Shown here piece by piece: positions 33,430 through 41,311 of a stretch of DNA of 64,000 bases (position 1 is its first letter; each line of letters begins with the position of its first letter). The notes under the pieces are model-generated. The model had not been told where the DNA came from. It saw only the letters and a program-made list of their open reading frames with translations, and did not search any database. The stretch covers positions 1 through 64,000 of the forward strand of contig JAJZGI010000002.1 of NCBI GenBank assembly GCA_021798575.1. Reading direction: 5' to 3'. The DNA comes from Pseudomonadota bacterium. GTDB taxonomy: Bacteria > Pseudomonadota > Alphaproteobacteria > Acetobacterales > Acetobacteraceae. A program made the position numbers and the translations under genes.

Positions 33430-34349
33430 GCCTGCCCAACCAGCGCCTGCGCGAATTCCACCGCGTCGAACTCGCGCAGATCCTCCATCTGCTCGCCGGT
33501 GCCGACAGCGTGGATCGGCAGTGCGAATTTTTCGGCCAGCGCCACGACGATGCCACCGCGCGCCGAGCCATCCAGCTTGGTGACGATCAGTCCGGTCAGC
33601 TCTACCATCTCCTTGAAGATGCCGACCTGGGCGATGGCGTTCTGCCCCGTCGTGGCATCCAGCGTGAGCAGCACGGCGTGCGGCGCGGTGGCATCCTGCT
33701 TGCGGATGACGCGGATGATCTTGCGCAACTCTTCCATCAGCGCGGTTTTATTGTGCAGCCGCCCGGCGGTGTCGATCAGCAGCACGTCCGCGCCGGTTTT
33801 CTGGGCCCGGGCCAGCGCGTCATGCGCGAGGGATGCGGCGTCGCTGTTGGCGGGCGCGCTCACCACCTCGGCCCCGGCGCGCTGGCCCCAGACCTGCAAC
33901 TGCTCGACCGCCGCGGCGCGGAACGTGTCGCCTGCCGCCAGGATCACGGCCAGGCCCGCCTCGCGGTAGCGGGCGGCGAGCTTGCCGATGGTGGTCGTTT
34001 TGCCAGCGCCGTTCACCCCGGTCATGAGGATCACGAAGGGTTTTTTCTGCGCATCCGGCGTCAGCGCCATGGCTACTGGCCGCAGAATATCGGCGATCTC
34101 GCCGCTCAGGGTTTCCCGCACCTCTTGCTCGCTCACCTCCTTGCCGAAGCGCGTGCTGCGGAAGTTGCGGATGATCCGGGCCGCCACCTCGGCGCCCAGG
34201 TCGGCGGCGATGAGTTGCTCCTCCAGCTCCTCCAGCGCCGCGTCGTCCAGCCGACGATGCGTGAAGCCCGCCGTGATGTTGCCCGCGAGCTTGCCTGCGC
34301 TGCGCGCCAGGCCGGTCTTTAGCCTGCTGAAAAATGCCGAAACCGCCAT
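33426..34349 (-). CDS. ftsY: Signal recognition particle receptor FtsY
   Basis: FtsY (307 aa) is the SRP-receptor GTPase that docks ribosome-SRP complexes at the membrane. The NG domain is complete: P-loop GVNGAGKTTTIGKLA near residue 114, DTFRAAAVEQL, DTAGRLHNKTALMEEL, and TKLDGSARGG, with GTGEQMEDL near the end. The acidic N-terminal A domain of E. coli FtsY is missing, as is common in alphaproteobacteria. The start follows the dapF stop with a one-base overlap. Confidence 0.95.
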   Translation of the reverse strand: MAVSAFFSRLKTGLARSAGKLAGNITAGFTHRRLDDAALEELEEQLIAADLGAEVAARIIRNFRSTRFGKEVSEQEVRETLSGEIADILRPVAMALTPDAQKKPFVILMTGVNGAGKTTTIGKLAARYREAGLAVILAAGDTFRAAAVEQLQVWGQRAGAEVVSAPANSDAASLAHDALARAQKTGADVLLIDTAGRLHNKTALMEELRKIIRVIRKQDATAPHAVLLTLDATTGQNAIAQVGIFKEMVELTGLIVTKLDGSARGGIVVALAEKFALPIHAVGTGEQMEDLREFDAVEFAQALVGQA

Positions 34350-35170
34350 TATATCGCCTCCGGTATCTGCCCCGCGAAGGAAGTGACCGCGGGGCCGCGC
34401 ATCATCACATGGTCGTCTGCGGCCCAGGTGACCAGCAATTCCCCGCCATCCATTACCACGGTAGCGCTGCGGCCGCTCAAGCCCCGGCGGTGGGCGTTCA
34501 CCAGTGCGGCGCAGGCGCCCGAGCCGCAGGCGAGCGTCAGCCCGGCTCCCCGCTCCCAGACGCGCAGGCGGATGCGCTGCGGGTTTTCCACATGTGCAAA
34601 GCCGATATTGGCGCGCTCCGGAAATATGCGGTTTTTCTCCAGGATCGGCCCGATGCTCTCGAGCGGCAGAGACTGGAGATTATCCACAAAAAATGTCGCG
34701 TGCGGATTGCCCATGGAGCAGGCCGCCGGGTCTGTCACCGGGCCCATGGAGAGGTTGAGATGCAGCGTGTCAGCCGGGGCGTTGAGCGGGATATCGCCCC
34801 ATTCCAGGCGCGGGACGCCCATATCCACCTCCACCAGCCCGGGGCCGAGGATTTCTGCGCTGAGCAGACCGGAGACGGTGCGAATGCGCAAGCGCCGCGA
34901 CCCGGTCTCCTCCGCCAGGAGGGCGGCGACGCAGCGGGTCGCGTTGCCGCAGGCACCCGCCTCGCTGCCATCGGCATTGAGGATGCGCATGAAGCCGTCC
35001 GCGCCGCCGCCGTCCGGCTCGATGATGATGAGCTGGTCGCAGCCCACGCCCAGCCTGCGGTTGGCCACCCATTGCACCCAGGCGCTGCTCAGGTTCAGCG
35101 GCCCTGGGCGGGCATCGAGCACCACGAAGTCGTTGCCGACGCCATGCATTTTTATAAACGGGATGGGCAT
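34349..35170 (-). CDS. dapF: Diaminopimelate epimerase
   Basis: DapF (273 aa) interconverts LL- and meso-diaminopimelate for lysine and peptidoglycan. Both catalytic cysteines are visible: [13 protein letters not shown] near residue 74 and [16 protein letters not shown] near residue 218. The start has the family opening [15 protein letters not shown]. It is the first gene of dapF-ftsY-marC; the usual alphaproteobacterial neighbour mtaB is absent. Confidence 0.95.
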   Translation of the reverse strand: MPIPFIKMHGVGNDFVVLDARPGPLNLSSAWVQWVANRRLGVGCDQLIIIEPDGGGADGFMRILNADGSEAGACGNATRCVAALLAEETGSRRLRIRTVSGLLSAEILGPGLVEVDMGVPRLEWGDIPLNAPADTLHLNLSMGPVTDPAACSMGNPHATFFVDNLQSLPLESIGPILEKNRIFPERANIGFAHVENPQRIRLRVWERGAGLTLACGSGACAALVNAHRRGLSGRSATVVMDGGELLVTWAADDHVMMRGPAVTSFAGQIPEAI

Positions 35171-35180
35171 ATTGCTGCCT

Positions 35181-35285
35181 AGATCAATATTGGTTTGGGT
35201 TGAATCGACAGATTCGACCTAAACCAATGAAATTGATCGAAAAACGAAGGTTAGAGCATGATTGATGCACAGCAATCATGCTCTA
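35181..35285. repeat. Composite palindromic repeat (two hairpins), interspersed-repeat type
   Basis: Two inverted repeats stand side by side between the XRE-kinase gene and dapF. The first pairs ATTGGTTTGGGTTGAATC (around 35190-35207) with the segment ending at 35226 across a GACA loop, with two G-U-type mismatches, and extends outward through GATCAAT/ATTGATC. The second pairs TAGAGCATGATTG (35252-35264) with CAATCATGCTCTA (35273-35285) across 8 nt. The TAGAGCATGATT...AATCATGCTCTA core resembles repeats scattered through many Rhizobiales-type alphaproteobacterial genomes. There is no T-run, so a simple terminator is less likely. Confidence 0.7.
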
Positions 35286-35319
35286 GCGCGGGCGAGGGTT
35301 GCAAGACAAGGCGAGGGCC

Positions 35320-36249
35320 TCAGAGCCCATCCAGCCGATGCTCGCGCAGCGCCGCCAGCACGCCCGCGAAGGATTCCTCCAGCGTTTTTCCGCTCGTGCT
35401 GAAGGTGAGGTCCGCTTTGGCGTAGAATCCGGCGCGGCTACCCAGCACCTGGCGGAGATCCTCGATCGCCGCGCGGTTGTCCGCGCCGGGGCTCTCGGCG
35501 TGGCCGATCACCCGGCTGAAATGCTCCTCCGGCGTCGCCTGTAGCCAGATGGTGAAGCAGTTGCCCAGCAGGAGCTGCATCGAGCCCTGGTCCGACACCA
35601 GCCCGCCCGCGGTGGCGATGACGCAGCTTTTATGGTTGCGCAGTGTTTCCTCCAGCGCCTGGCGCTCATACCGGCGGAAAGTCGTGGAGCCGTAGAGCGC
35701 CTGGATTTCCGCCGGGGGGCCGCCCGCCAGGCGCGTGACCTCCATCCGCAGCTCGATGAACGGGCGGGACAGGCGGGTGGCGAGCATCCGCCCGAGCGTG
35801 GATTTTCCGGCGCCGCGCAGGCCGATGAAGGCGATGCGGTCTGGCCGCTGGCCGCCTGGCCGGACCATGAAGAGGTCCGCCAGCACGCGGTGCGCCTGAC
35901 GAAGCGCATCCGGGCCTCGGCCTTCGAGCAGCCTGTGGATCATCGCCCACTCCGGCGTGCTGGCGGCGGCATCGCCCAGCAGGTCGGCCAACTGGCAGTC
36001 CAGCGCCTCGGAGATCTGCTGCAATACGCGCAGCGAGACATTGCCCGAGCCCGATTCGAGGTTCGCCAGATGCCGCTCGGACACCTGGGCGGCCTGCGCC
36101 AGCCTGCGCCGCGGCATCCCCCGGCGGGCGCGCAGCGCTTTTACCCGCTGGCCAAGGGCGGCGAGCATCGGGGCTCTTTCTCCAGCCGGTGTGTTCGCGG
36201 AGGTCATGCGTAATTCTAGCATTTTTTGCACTGCAAAAAAGGGGTTCAT
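35320..36249 (-). CDS. XRE regulator fused to shikimate-kinase-like domain (BzdR/BoxR type)
   Basis: The N-terminal helix-turn-helix ([20 protein letters not shown] then [17 protein letters not shown]) is followed by a shikimate-kinase-like domain: P-loop [28 protein letters not shown] and IATAGGLV. BzdR/BoxR regulators have this layout and sense a CoA-thioester-type ligand in place of shikimate; here no benzoate genes are adjacent, so the signal is open. Start ATG 36249 has GGGAGG 4 nt upstream; ATG 36207 would leave the palindrome at 36222-36240 outside the gene. It is divergent from hslV. Confidence 0.8.
   Translation of the reverse strand: MNPFFAVQKMLELRMTSANTPAGERAPMLAALGQRVKALRARRGMPRRRLAQAAQVSERHLANLESGSGNVSLRVLQQISEALDCQLADLLGDAAASTPEWAMIHRLLEGRGPDALRQAHRVLADLFMVRPGGQRPDRIAFIGLRGAGKSTLGRMLATRLSRPFIELRMEVTRLAGGPPAEIQALYGSTTFRRYERQALEETLRNHKSCVIATAGGLVSDQGSMQLLLGNCFTIWLQATPEEHFSRVIGHAESPGADNRAAIEDLRQVLGSRAGFYAKADLTFSTSGKTLEESFAGVLAALREHRLDGL
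36222..36240. promoter_or_regulatory. 19-bp perfect palindrome with paired TGCA, likely operator
   Basis: TTTTTTGCACTGCAAAAAA is fully symmetric about base 36231. BzdR-type regulators bind TGCA-containing palindromes, and the gene next to it encodes such a regulator, so autoregulation is likely. It also lies about 60 bp before hslV. The A/T arms and short GC core make a terminator role unlikely. Confidence 0.55.
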
Positions 36250-36294
36250 CGTGCCTCCCTTGTCTGCGGCGCGGGGCGGTGCCATTTCTGCCAC

Positions 36295-36846
36295 ATGACA
36301 ACTGCGAATGACCCGGTCGGCTGGCACGGCACGACCATTCTATGCGTGCGGCGGGATGGCAGAGTGGCGATGGCCGGGGATGGCCAGGTGAGCCTGGGCA
36401 ATACGGTGGTGAAGGGCAATGCGCGCAAGGTCCGACGCATCGGCAATGGCGCCGTGATCTGTGGTTTCGCCGGTGCGACCGCCGATGCCTTCACGCTGCT
36501 GGAGCGCCTTGAAGCCAAGCTCGAGCGCTTCCCCAACCAGCTCGAGCGCGCGTGTGTGGAGCTCGCCAAGGACTGGCGGATGGACCGGTATCTGCGCCGC
36601 CTGGAGGCGATGCTGATCGTCGCGGATGCCGAGCGCAGCTTCACCCTGACCGGCAATGGCGACGTGCTGGAGCCATCGGATGGCGTTGTCGCCATCGGCT
36701 CGGGCGGGAACTTCGCGCTCTCGGCGGCGCGCGCGCTGATGAGCGTGCCGGGCCTGGAGGCCGAGGAGATCGCGCGGCGGGCGATGAAGATCGCCGCCGA
36801 TATCTGCATCTACACCAACGAAAACCTGATTGTTGAAACCATATAA
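36295..36846 (+). CDS. hslV: ATP-dependent protease peptidase subunit HslV
   Basis: HslV (183 aa) forms the proteolytic double ring of the HslUV protease. The segment [13 protein letters not shown] shows the catalytic Thr that becomes the N-terminus after removal of the first residues. [22 protein letters not shown] and [17 protein letters not shown] follow. The start is ATG 36295; the frame open to 36226 is not needed. The TAATG overlap with hslU shows translational coupling. Confidence 0.96.
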   Translation: MTTANDPVGWHGTTILCVRRDGRVAMAGDGQVSLGNTVVKGNARKVRRIGNGAVICGFAGATADAFTLLERLEAKLERFPNQLERACVELAKDWRMDRYLRRLEAMLIVADAERSFTLTGNGDVLEPSDGVVAIGSGGNFALSAARALMSVPGLEAEEIARRAMKIAADICIYTNENLIVETI

Positions 36847-38153
36847 TGGAAATTCCCGTCTATTCCCCGCGCGAGATCGTGAGCGAGCTCGACCGCTTCA
36901 TCATCGGCCAGAACGATGCCAAGCGCGCTGTCGCCATCGCGCTGCGCAACCGCTGGCGGCGGCTGCAACTGCCTGAGGATATGCGCGCCGAGGTGGTGCC
37001 AAAGAATATTCTGATGATCGGCCCGACCGGCTGCGGCAAGACCGAGATCGCCCGGCGTTTGGCCCGGCTGGCGCAGGCGCCGTTCATCAAGGTGGAGGCG
37101 ACGAAGTTCACCGAGGTCGGCTATGTCGGCCGGGATGTGGAGAGCATCGTGCGCGACCTGGTGGAGGCCTCCATCACCATGCTACGCGAGCAGAACCGCA
37201 AGGGCGTGGAGGCCAAAGCCGAGCTCGCCGCCGAAGACCGGCTGATATCGGCGCTGGTGGGCGACAACGCCACCGCCGACACGCGGGTGAAATTCCGCCG
37301 GATGCTGCGCGCCGGTGAGCTGGAGGACAAGGAGATCGAGGTCGCGGTGGGTGAGACGCCAGGCCAGATGATCGGCATGATGGACATGCCGCAGAATGGC
37401 GCGATGAACCTCGGCGACATGATGAAGGGCATGTTTGGCCGCCCGGCGCAGAAGCGCAAGATGCAGGTGCCAGACGCCAGGCGCGCGCTGGAGCGCGAAG
37501 AGGCCGACCGGCTGCTCGACACCGAGGCGCTGACCAAGGACGCGCTGACCCATGCCGAGAATAACGGGATCGTGTTTTTAGACGAGATCGATAAGATATG
37601 CGCCAAGACCGAGGGCGGGTTCCGTGGCGGGGATGTCTCGCGCGAGGGCGTGCAGCGCGATTTGCTGCCGCTGATCGAGGGCACCACGGTCTCCACCAAA
37701 TACGGGCCGATCAAGACGGATTATATCCTGTTCATCGCCTCGGGCGCGTTCCATGTCGCCAAGCCAGCCGACCTGCTACCCGAATTGCAGGGCCGCCTGC
37801 CTATCCGCGTGGAACTGGCGCCGCTCTCGCGCGAGGATTTCAAGCGCATCCTCACCGAGCCCGAGCATTCGCTGCTCAAGCAATATACCGCGCTGCTGGA
37901 CACCGAGGGCGTGAACCTCACCTTTGCCGAAGACGCGGTGGATGCGCTGGCCTCGCTCGCCTATGATATCAATGACCGTATCGAGAATATCGGCGCGCGG
38001 CGGCTGGCCACGGTGATCGAAAAACTGCTGGAAGAGATCAGCTTCACCGCGACCGACCGGGCGGGGGATGTGGTGGTGGTGAATGCCGCCTATGTGAACG
38101 AAAAAGTGGCACCGCTGGCCGCCAAAGGGGATTTGAGCCGGTTTATTCTGTAA
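36846..38153 (+). CDS. hslU: ATP-dependent protease ATPase subunit HslU
   Basis: HslU (435 aa) is the AAA+ unfoldase of HslUV. The P-loop IGPTGCGKT is at residues 59-67, Walker B is [10 protein letters not shown] near residue 240, and sensor-2 is [16 protein letters not shown] near 381. The I-domain (about residues 110-220) contains a Met-rich stretch, [19 protein letters not shown], and the C-terminal FIL fits HslV pockets. Length is normal. Confidence 0.96.
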   Translation: MEIPVYSPREIVSELDRFIIGQNDAKRAVAIALRNRWRRLQLPEDMRAEVVPKNILMIGPTGCGKTEIARRLARLAQAPFIKVEATKFTEVGYVGRDVESIVRDLVEASITMLREQNRKGVEAKAELAAEDRLISALVGDNATADTRVKFRRMLRAGELEDKEIEVAVGETPGQMIGMMDMPQNGAMNLGDMMKGMFGRPAQKRKMQVPDARRALEREEADRLLDTEALTKDALTHAENNGIVFLDEIDKICAKTEGGFRGGDVSREGVQRDLLPLIEGTTVSTKYGPIKTDYILFIASGAFHVAKPADLLPELQGRLPIRVELAPLSREDFKRILTEPEHSLLKQYTALLDTEGVNLTFAEDAVDALASLAYDINDRIENIGARRLATVIEKLLEEISFTATDRAGDVVVVNAAYVNEKVAPLAAKGDLSRFIL

Positions 38154-38172
38154 TGTTTCATCTGACGATAGA

Positions 38173-38203
38173 TTGACGCCCTGCGCAAAGGCGCGGCAAT
38201 AAT
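38173..38203 (+). promoter_or_regulatory. Possible promoter of dsbB-like/coq7
   Basis: TTGACG (38173-38178) and CAATAAT (38197-38203) are spaced 18-19 nt, just before ATG 38212. The -10 element is weak. It would give a short leader for the dsbB-coq7 pair. Confidence 0.3.
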
Positions 38204-38211
38204 CATGGTTC

Positions 38212-38682
38212 ATGAAGCATCGCCGCGTCGCAACGCTCACCCTGCTGGCCGCACTCACCGCACTCGCCGTCGCCTATTTCGCGCAGGACGTGATGCAACT
38301 GGCCCCCTGCCCGCTATGCCTGCTGGAGCGCTGGCCGTATCGGATCGCCGCCGTTCTGGCGGTGTTGGCGCTCATGGCGCGGCCGGCCGGCGCGCGGGTG
38401 CTGCTCGCCATGGCGGCGATCGTGATGTTCGGCGATATCCTCATCGCCGGGGTGCATGTGGGGGTGGAATCCGGCTGGTGGCCCTCCCCTCTGCCCGAGT
38501 GCAACGCCATGCTGGTACCAGGCGCGCCGCTGCCCATGGTCCCCGCCATTCCGTGCGACCGGCCCGTGATGCTGATCCCGCACGTGCCGATCTCGATGGC
38601 GCTGATGGATTTTTGCTACGCGCTGGTTTTCACGCTGTTGCTGCTCTCCCATGTGATGCGTAAACCAAGGCGGTTCAAATGA
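38212..38682 (+). CDS. dsbB: DsbB-family disulfide bond formation protein
   Basis: This 156-aa inner-membrane protein has four helices. The first periplasmic loop holds the redox motif CPLCLLERWPYR near residues 33-44. The second loop holds a more distant Cys pair, PECNAM and IPCDRP near residues 97 and 114. DsbB passes electrons from DsbA to quinone. It overlaps coq7 as ATGA; the pairing with a ubiquinone-synthesis gene fits a quinone-linked function. Confidence 0.9.
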   Translation: MKHRRVATLTLLAALTALAVAYFAQDVMQLAPCPLCLLERWPYRIAAVLAVLALMARPAGARVLLAMAAIVMFGDILIAGVHVGVESGWWPSPLPECNAMLVPGAPLPMVPAIPCDRPVMLIPHVPISMALMDFCYALVFTLLLLSHVMRKPRRFK

Positions 38683-39188
38683 GCGATCAGGTAAAGAGAT
38701 TCATCCGGGTGGACCATGCGGGGGAGTATGGGGCGGCCCGGATCTATGCCGGGCAGCTGGCGGTGCTGGGGCGTGGCCCGCAGGGGGCGACGCTGGAGCA
38801 TATGCGGGCGCAGGAGCAGCGGCACCTCGAGAGTTTTTCGGCCATGATCAGCGCGCGCCGGGTGCGGCCCACCGCACTGCTGCCGTTCTGGCATATCGCC
38901 GGGTTTGTGCTGGGAGCGGCCACCGCCGCGCTGGGGCCACGCGCCGCCATGGCCTGCACGGTGGCGGTGGAGGAGACGATCGATGCGCACTACGCCGCGC
39001 AGGAGGCGGCGCTTGGCGATGACGAGGCCCCGCTGCGCGCGACCATCGCCGAGTTCCGCCAGGAGGAGCTGGAGCACCGGGACACGGCGCTGGCGCAGGG
39101 TGCCGAGCAGGCCCCGGGCTACCTTCTGCTCACCGGGGTGATCAAGGCCGGATGCCGGATGGCGATTCGGCTGAGTGAGCAGATATGA
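38679..39188 (+). CDS. coq7: 5-demethoxyubiquinol hydroxylase Coq7
   Basis: Coq7 (169 aa) is a di-iron carboxylate monooxygenase that hydroxylates demethoxyubiquinol in aerobic ubiquinone synthesis. The iron ligands are in the family patterns VDHAGEYGA near residue 12, EQRHLE near residue 47, VEETIDAHY near residue 97 and EELEHRD near residue 129. Membrane binding is by the hydrophobic helix FWHIAGFVLGAATAALG. A shorter form such as this is normal for alphaproteobacteria. Confidence 0.95.
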   Translation: MSDQVKRFIRVDHAGEYGAARIYAGQLAVLGRGPQGATLEHMRAQEQRHLESFSAMISARRVRPTALLPFWHIAGFVLGAATAALGPRAAMACTVAVEETIDAHYAAQEAALGDDEAPLRATIAEFRQEELEHRDTALAQGAEQAPGYLLLTGVIKAGCRMAIRLSEQI

Positions 39189-39203
39189 CCTGAGCAGCTC
39201 CGG

Positions 39204-39240
39204 TTGATTTAGGTCATATTTCTGTTATTGTCGAAATATG
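39204..39240 (+). promoter_or_regulatory. arsR promoter and operator over the start codon
   Basis: TTGATT (39204-39209) and TATTGT (39226-39231), 16 nt apart, give a transcription start about at ATG 39238, i.e. a leaderless arsR mRNA. The inverted repeat CATATTTC-N10-GAAATATG (39215-39222 and 39233-39240) covers the -10 box and the start codon, a natural place for ArsR autorepression relieved by As(III). Confidence 0.5.
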
Positions 39241-39594
39241 GATAGTAATGAGGTCATTCTGGCGCTTGGCGCGTTGGGCCAGGCCACGCGGCTCGATGTA
39301 TTCAAGCTCCTGGTTCGACATGAGCCAGAGGGAGTGGCCGCCGGCGAGGTCGCGCGGATTCTCGGTGTTCCCGCCAACACGCTCTCCACCCATCTGGCCA
39401 TTTTAGCCCGCTCCGGGCTGGTGCGAAGCACGCGCCACAGCCGCATCATCCTCTACCGCGCAGAAATGGCACGCCTGCGGGAGATGGTGCTGTTCCTGGT
39501 CGCGGATTGCTGTGGCACCAGACCCGAATTTTGCGCGCCGCTGGTCGCCGAGCTTATTCCCTGCTGCGCCGAGAAAGAGGTTTCCCATGTCTGA
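39238..39594 (+). CDS. arsR: ArsR-family arsenic-responsive repressor
   Basis: This 118-aa winged-helix protein has the recognition part VARILGVPANTLSTHLAILARSGLVRSTRHSRIILY near residues 39-75. Cysteines near the C-terminus (VADCCGTRPEFC, and later IPCCAEK) can bind trivalent arsenic; the position differs from the helix-3 cysteines of E. coli ArsR. It overlaps arsC by 8 nt and heads arsR-arsC-arsB. No Shine-Dalgarno site precedes ATG 39238. Confidence 0.92.
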   Translation: MDSNEVILALGALGQATRLDVFKLLVRHEPEGVAAGEVARILGVPANTLSTHLAILARSGLVRSTRHSRIILYRAEMARLREMVLFLVADCCGTRPEFCAPLVAELIPCCAEKEVSHV

Positions 39595-39979
39595 GCCGAA
39601 TCGAGCGACGCCGCGCGACGTCATCATCTACCACAACCCGGCCTGCGGCACCTCGCGCAACACGCTCGCCGCCATCCGCGAGGCCGGCATCGAACCGCAT
39701 GTGATCGAATATCTGAAAACCCCGCCCGCACGGGCCTTGCTGGCGGAACTGATATCCCGCGCCGGGATGAGCGCGCGTGAACTGTTGCGCGAAAAAGGCA
39801 CACCCTTTGCCGAGCTTGGGCTGGACCGGGCGGATTTGAGCGAGGATGCGCTGCTGGACGCCATGATGGCGCATCCCATTCTCATCAACAGGCCATTGGT
39901 GATCACCCCGCTTGGCGTGAGGCTGTGCCGCCCGCCTGAGCGGGTGCTGGAGATTCTGCCCGCACCGCGCCACGCCTGA
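39587..39979 (+). CDS. arsC: Arsenate reductase, glutaredoxin-dependent
   Basis: This 130-aa thioredoxin-fold enzyme reduces As(V) to As(III) with glutathione and glutaredoxin. The catalytic Cys is in IYHNPACGTSRNTL near residues 12-25, and the conserved Arg stretch NRPLVITPLGVRLCRPPERV follows. Start ATG 39587 overlaps the arsR stop; the longer frame from 39512 lies within arsR. The As(III) made here is exported by ArsB. Confidence 0.95.
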   Translation: MSEPNRATPRDVIIYHNPACGTSRNTLAAIREAGIEPHVIEYLKTPPARALLAELISRAGMSARELLREKGTPFAELGLDRADLSEDALLDAMMAHPILINRPLVITPLGVRLCRPPERVLEILPAPRHA

Positions 39980-39988
39980 GGATTGCCG

Positions 39989-41311
39989 ATGCTGGCGTTC
40001 GCGATTTTTCTGGTCACCCTCATTTTTGTTATCTGGCAGCCGCGCGGCCTTGGCATCGGCTGGAGCGCCATGGGCGGTGCGGCGCTGGCGCTGCTGACCG
40101 GCGTGATCACTCGGGCGGACGTGCCGGTGGTCTGGCATATCGTGTGGGACGCGACCTTCACGTTTCTCGGGCTGATCATCATCTCCCTGCTGCTGGACGA
40201 GGCCGGGTTTTTCCAATGGGCGGCGCTGCATATCGCGCGTTGGGGTGGTGGGCGCGGGCGGCGGTTGTTCCCATTGGTGGTCGTGCTGGGTGGCGCGATC
40301 TCGGCGTTCTTCGCCAATGACGGCGCAGCGCTGCTGCTCACCCCCATCGTCGTAGCGATTCTGCTGCGGCTCGAATTCTCCCCCGCGCAGACCCTGGCCT
40401 TCGTGTTCGCCACCGGCTTTGTGGCCGACACCACGAGCCTGCCCTTCATCATCTCCAACCTCGTGAATATTCTGAGCGCGAATTATTTCGCCATCACGTT
40501 CGACCGCTACGCGCTGGTGATGGTGCCGGTGGATATACTCTCGCTGCTCGCCACGCTGGCGGTGGTATGGGTTTATTTCATCCACGCGGTGCCAAACGAG
40601 TATGACCTCGGCAAATTGGAGCAACCGGCACACGCCATCCGCGACCCGCTGATCTTCCGCGCCGCATTCCCGCTGCTGGCGGCACTACTGCTGGCCTATT
40701 TCATCCTGGCGCCGATGGGGATGCCGGTCTCCATCGTCACCGGGGCGGGCGCGCTGGTGCTCCTGGCGCTGGCCGGGCGCTGGTTCAGCGGCGGACGCGG
40801 CGCGGTGGTGCCGGTGTTGCGGGTACTGCGCGACGCGCCATGGCAGATCGTCATTTTTTCGCTCGGCATGTATCTGGTGGTGTATGGGCTCAGCAACGCC
40901 GGGCTGACCCATGCGCTGGCGGTCGGGCTGCTCTGGCTCTCCAGCCATGGGGTGTGGGCGGCGACCCTCGGCACCGGCTTTGGCGCGGCGGCGCTCTCCT
41001 CCGTGATGAACAATATGCCGGGCGTGCTGATCGGCACGCTCGCCATCGCCCAGGCGCACGGAATGCCCGCCGCCACGCGCGAGTTGATGATCTATGCCAA
41101 TATCATCGGCTGCGACCTGGGGCCGAAATTCACGCCCATCGGCAGCCTCGCCACGCTCATCTGGCTGAATATTCTCTCCCGCAAGGGGATCAACATCGGT
41201 TGGGGACAGTATATGCGCGTCGGCCTCATCATCACGCCGCCGGTGCTGCTGGTGGTGCTGGCGGCGCTGGTGCTGTGGCTGCCCTTTGTGGGGGCAGCCA
41301 CGGTACCATAG
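39989..41311 (+). CDS. arsB: Arsenite efflux permease ArsB
   Basis: This 440-aa ion-transporter superfamily protein has about 12 membrane helices. Typical parts are FFANDGAALLLTPIVVAIL near residue 107, ATGFVADTTSLPFIISNLVNI, SSVMNNMPGVLIGTLA near residue 333 and IGCDLGPKFTPIGSLATLIW. It extrudes As(OH)3 or Sb(III) by proton antiport. ATG 39989 has GAGG 8 nt upstream; TTG 39983 is a less likely start. Its TAG stop abuts the stop of the convergent permease gene with no spacer. Confidence 0.95.
   Translation: MLAFAIFLVTLIFVIWQPRGLGIGWSAMGGAALALLTGVITRADVPVVWHIVWDATFTFLGLIIISLLLDEAGFFQWAALHIARWGGGRGRRLFPLVVVLGGAISAFFANDGAALLLTPIVVAILLRLEFSPAQTLAFVFATGFVADTTSLPFIISNLVNILSANYFAITFDRYALVMVPVDILSLLATLAVVWVYFIHAVPNEYDLGKLEQPAHAIRDPLIFRAAFPLLAALLLAYFILAPMGMPVSIVTGAGALVLLALAGRWFSGGRGAVVPVLRVLRDAPWQIVIFSLGMYLVVYGLSNAGLTHALAVGLLWLSSHGVWAATLGTGFGAAALSSVMNNMPGVLIGTLAIAQAHGMPAATRELMIYANIIGCDLGPKFTPIGSLATLIWLNILSRKGINIGWGQYMRVGLIITPPVLLVVLAALVLWLPFVGAATVP

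Noticed and set aside
35320-35800. Housekeeping shikimate kinase aroK
   Set aside because: The kinase-like domain is fused behind an XRE DNA-binding domain and has no aroB beside it, so it is a regulator.
36222-36240. Rho-independent terminator
   Set aside because: The palindrome has A/T arms with a 1-nt loop and only a small GC core, and it lies in a divergent promoter region, so an operator fits better.
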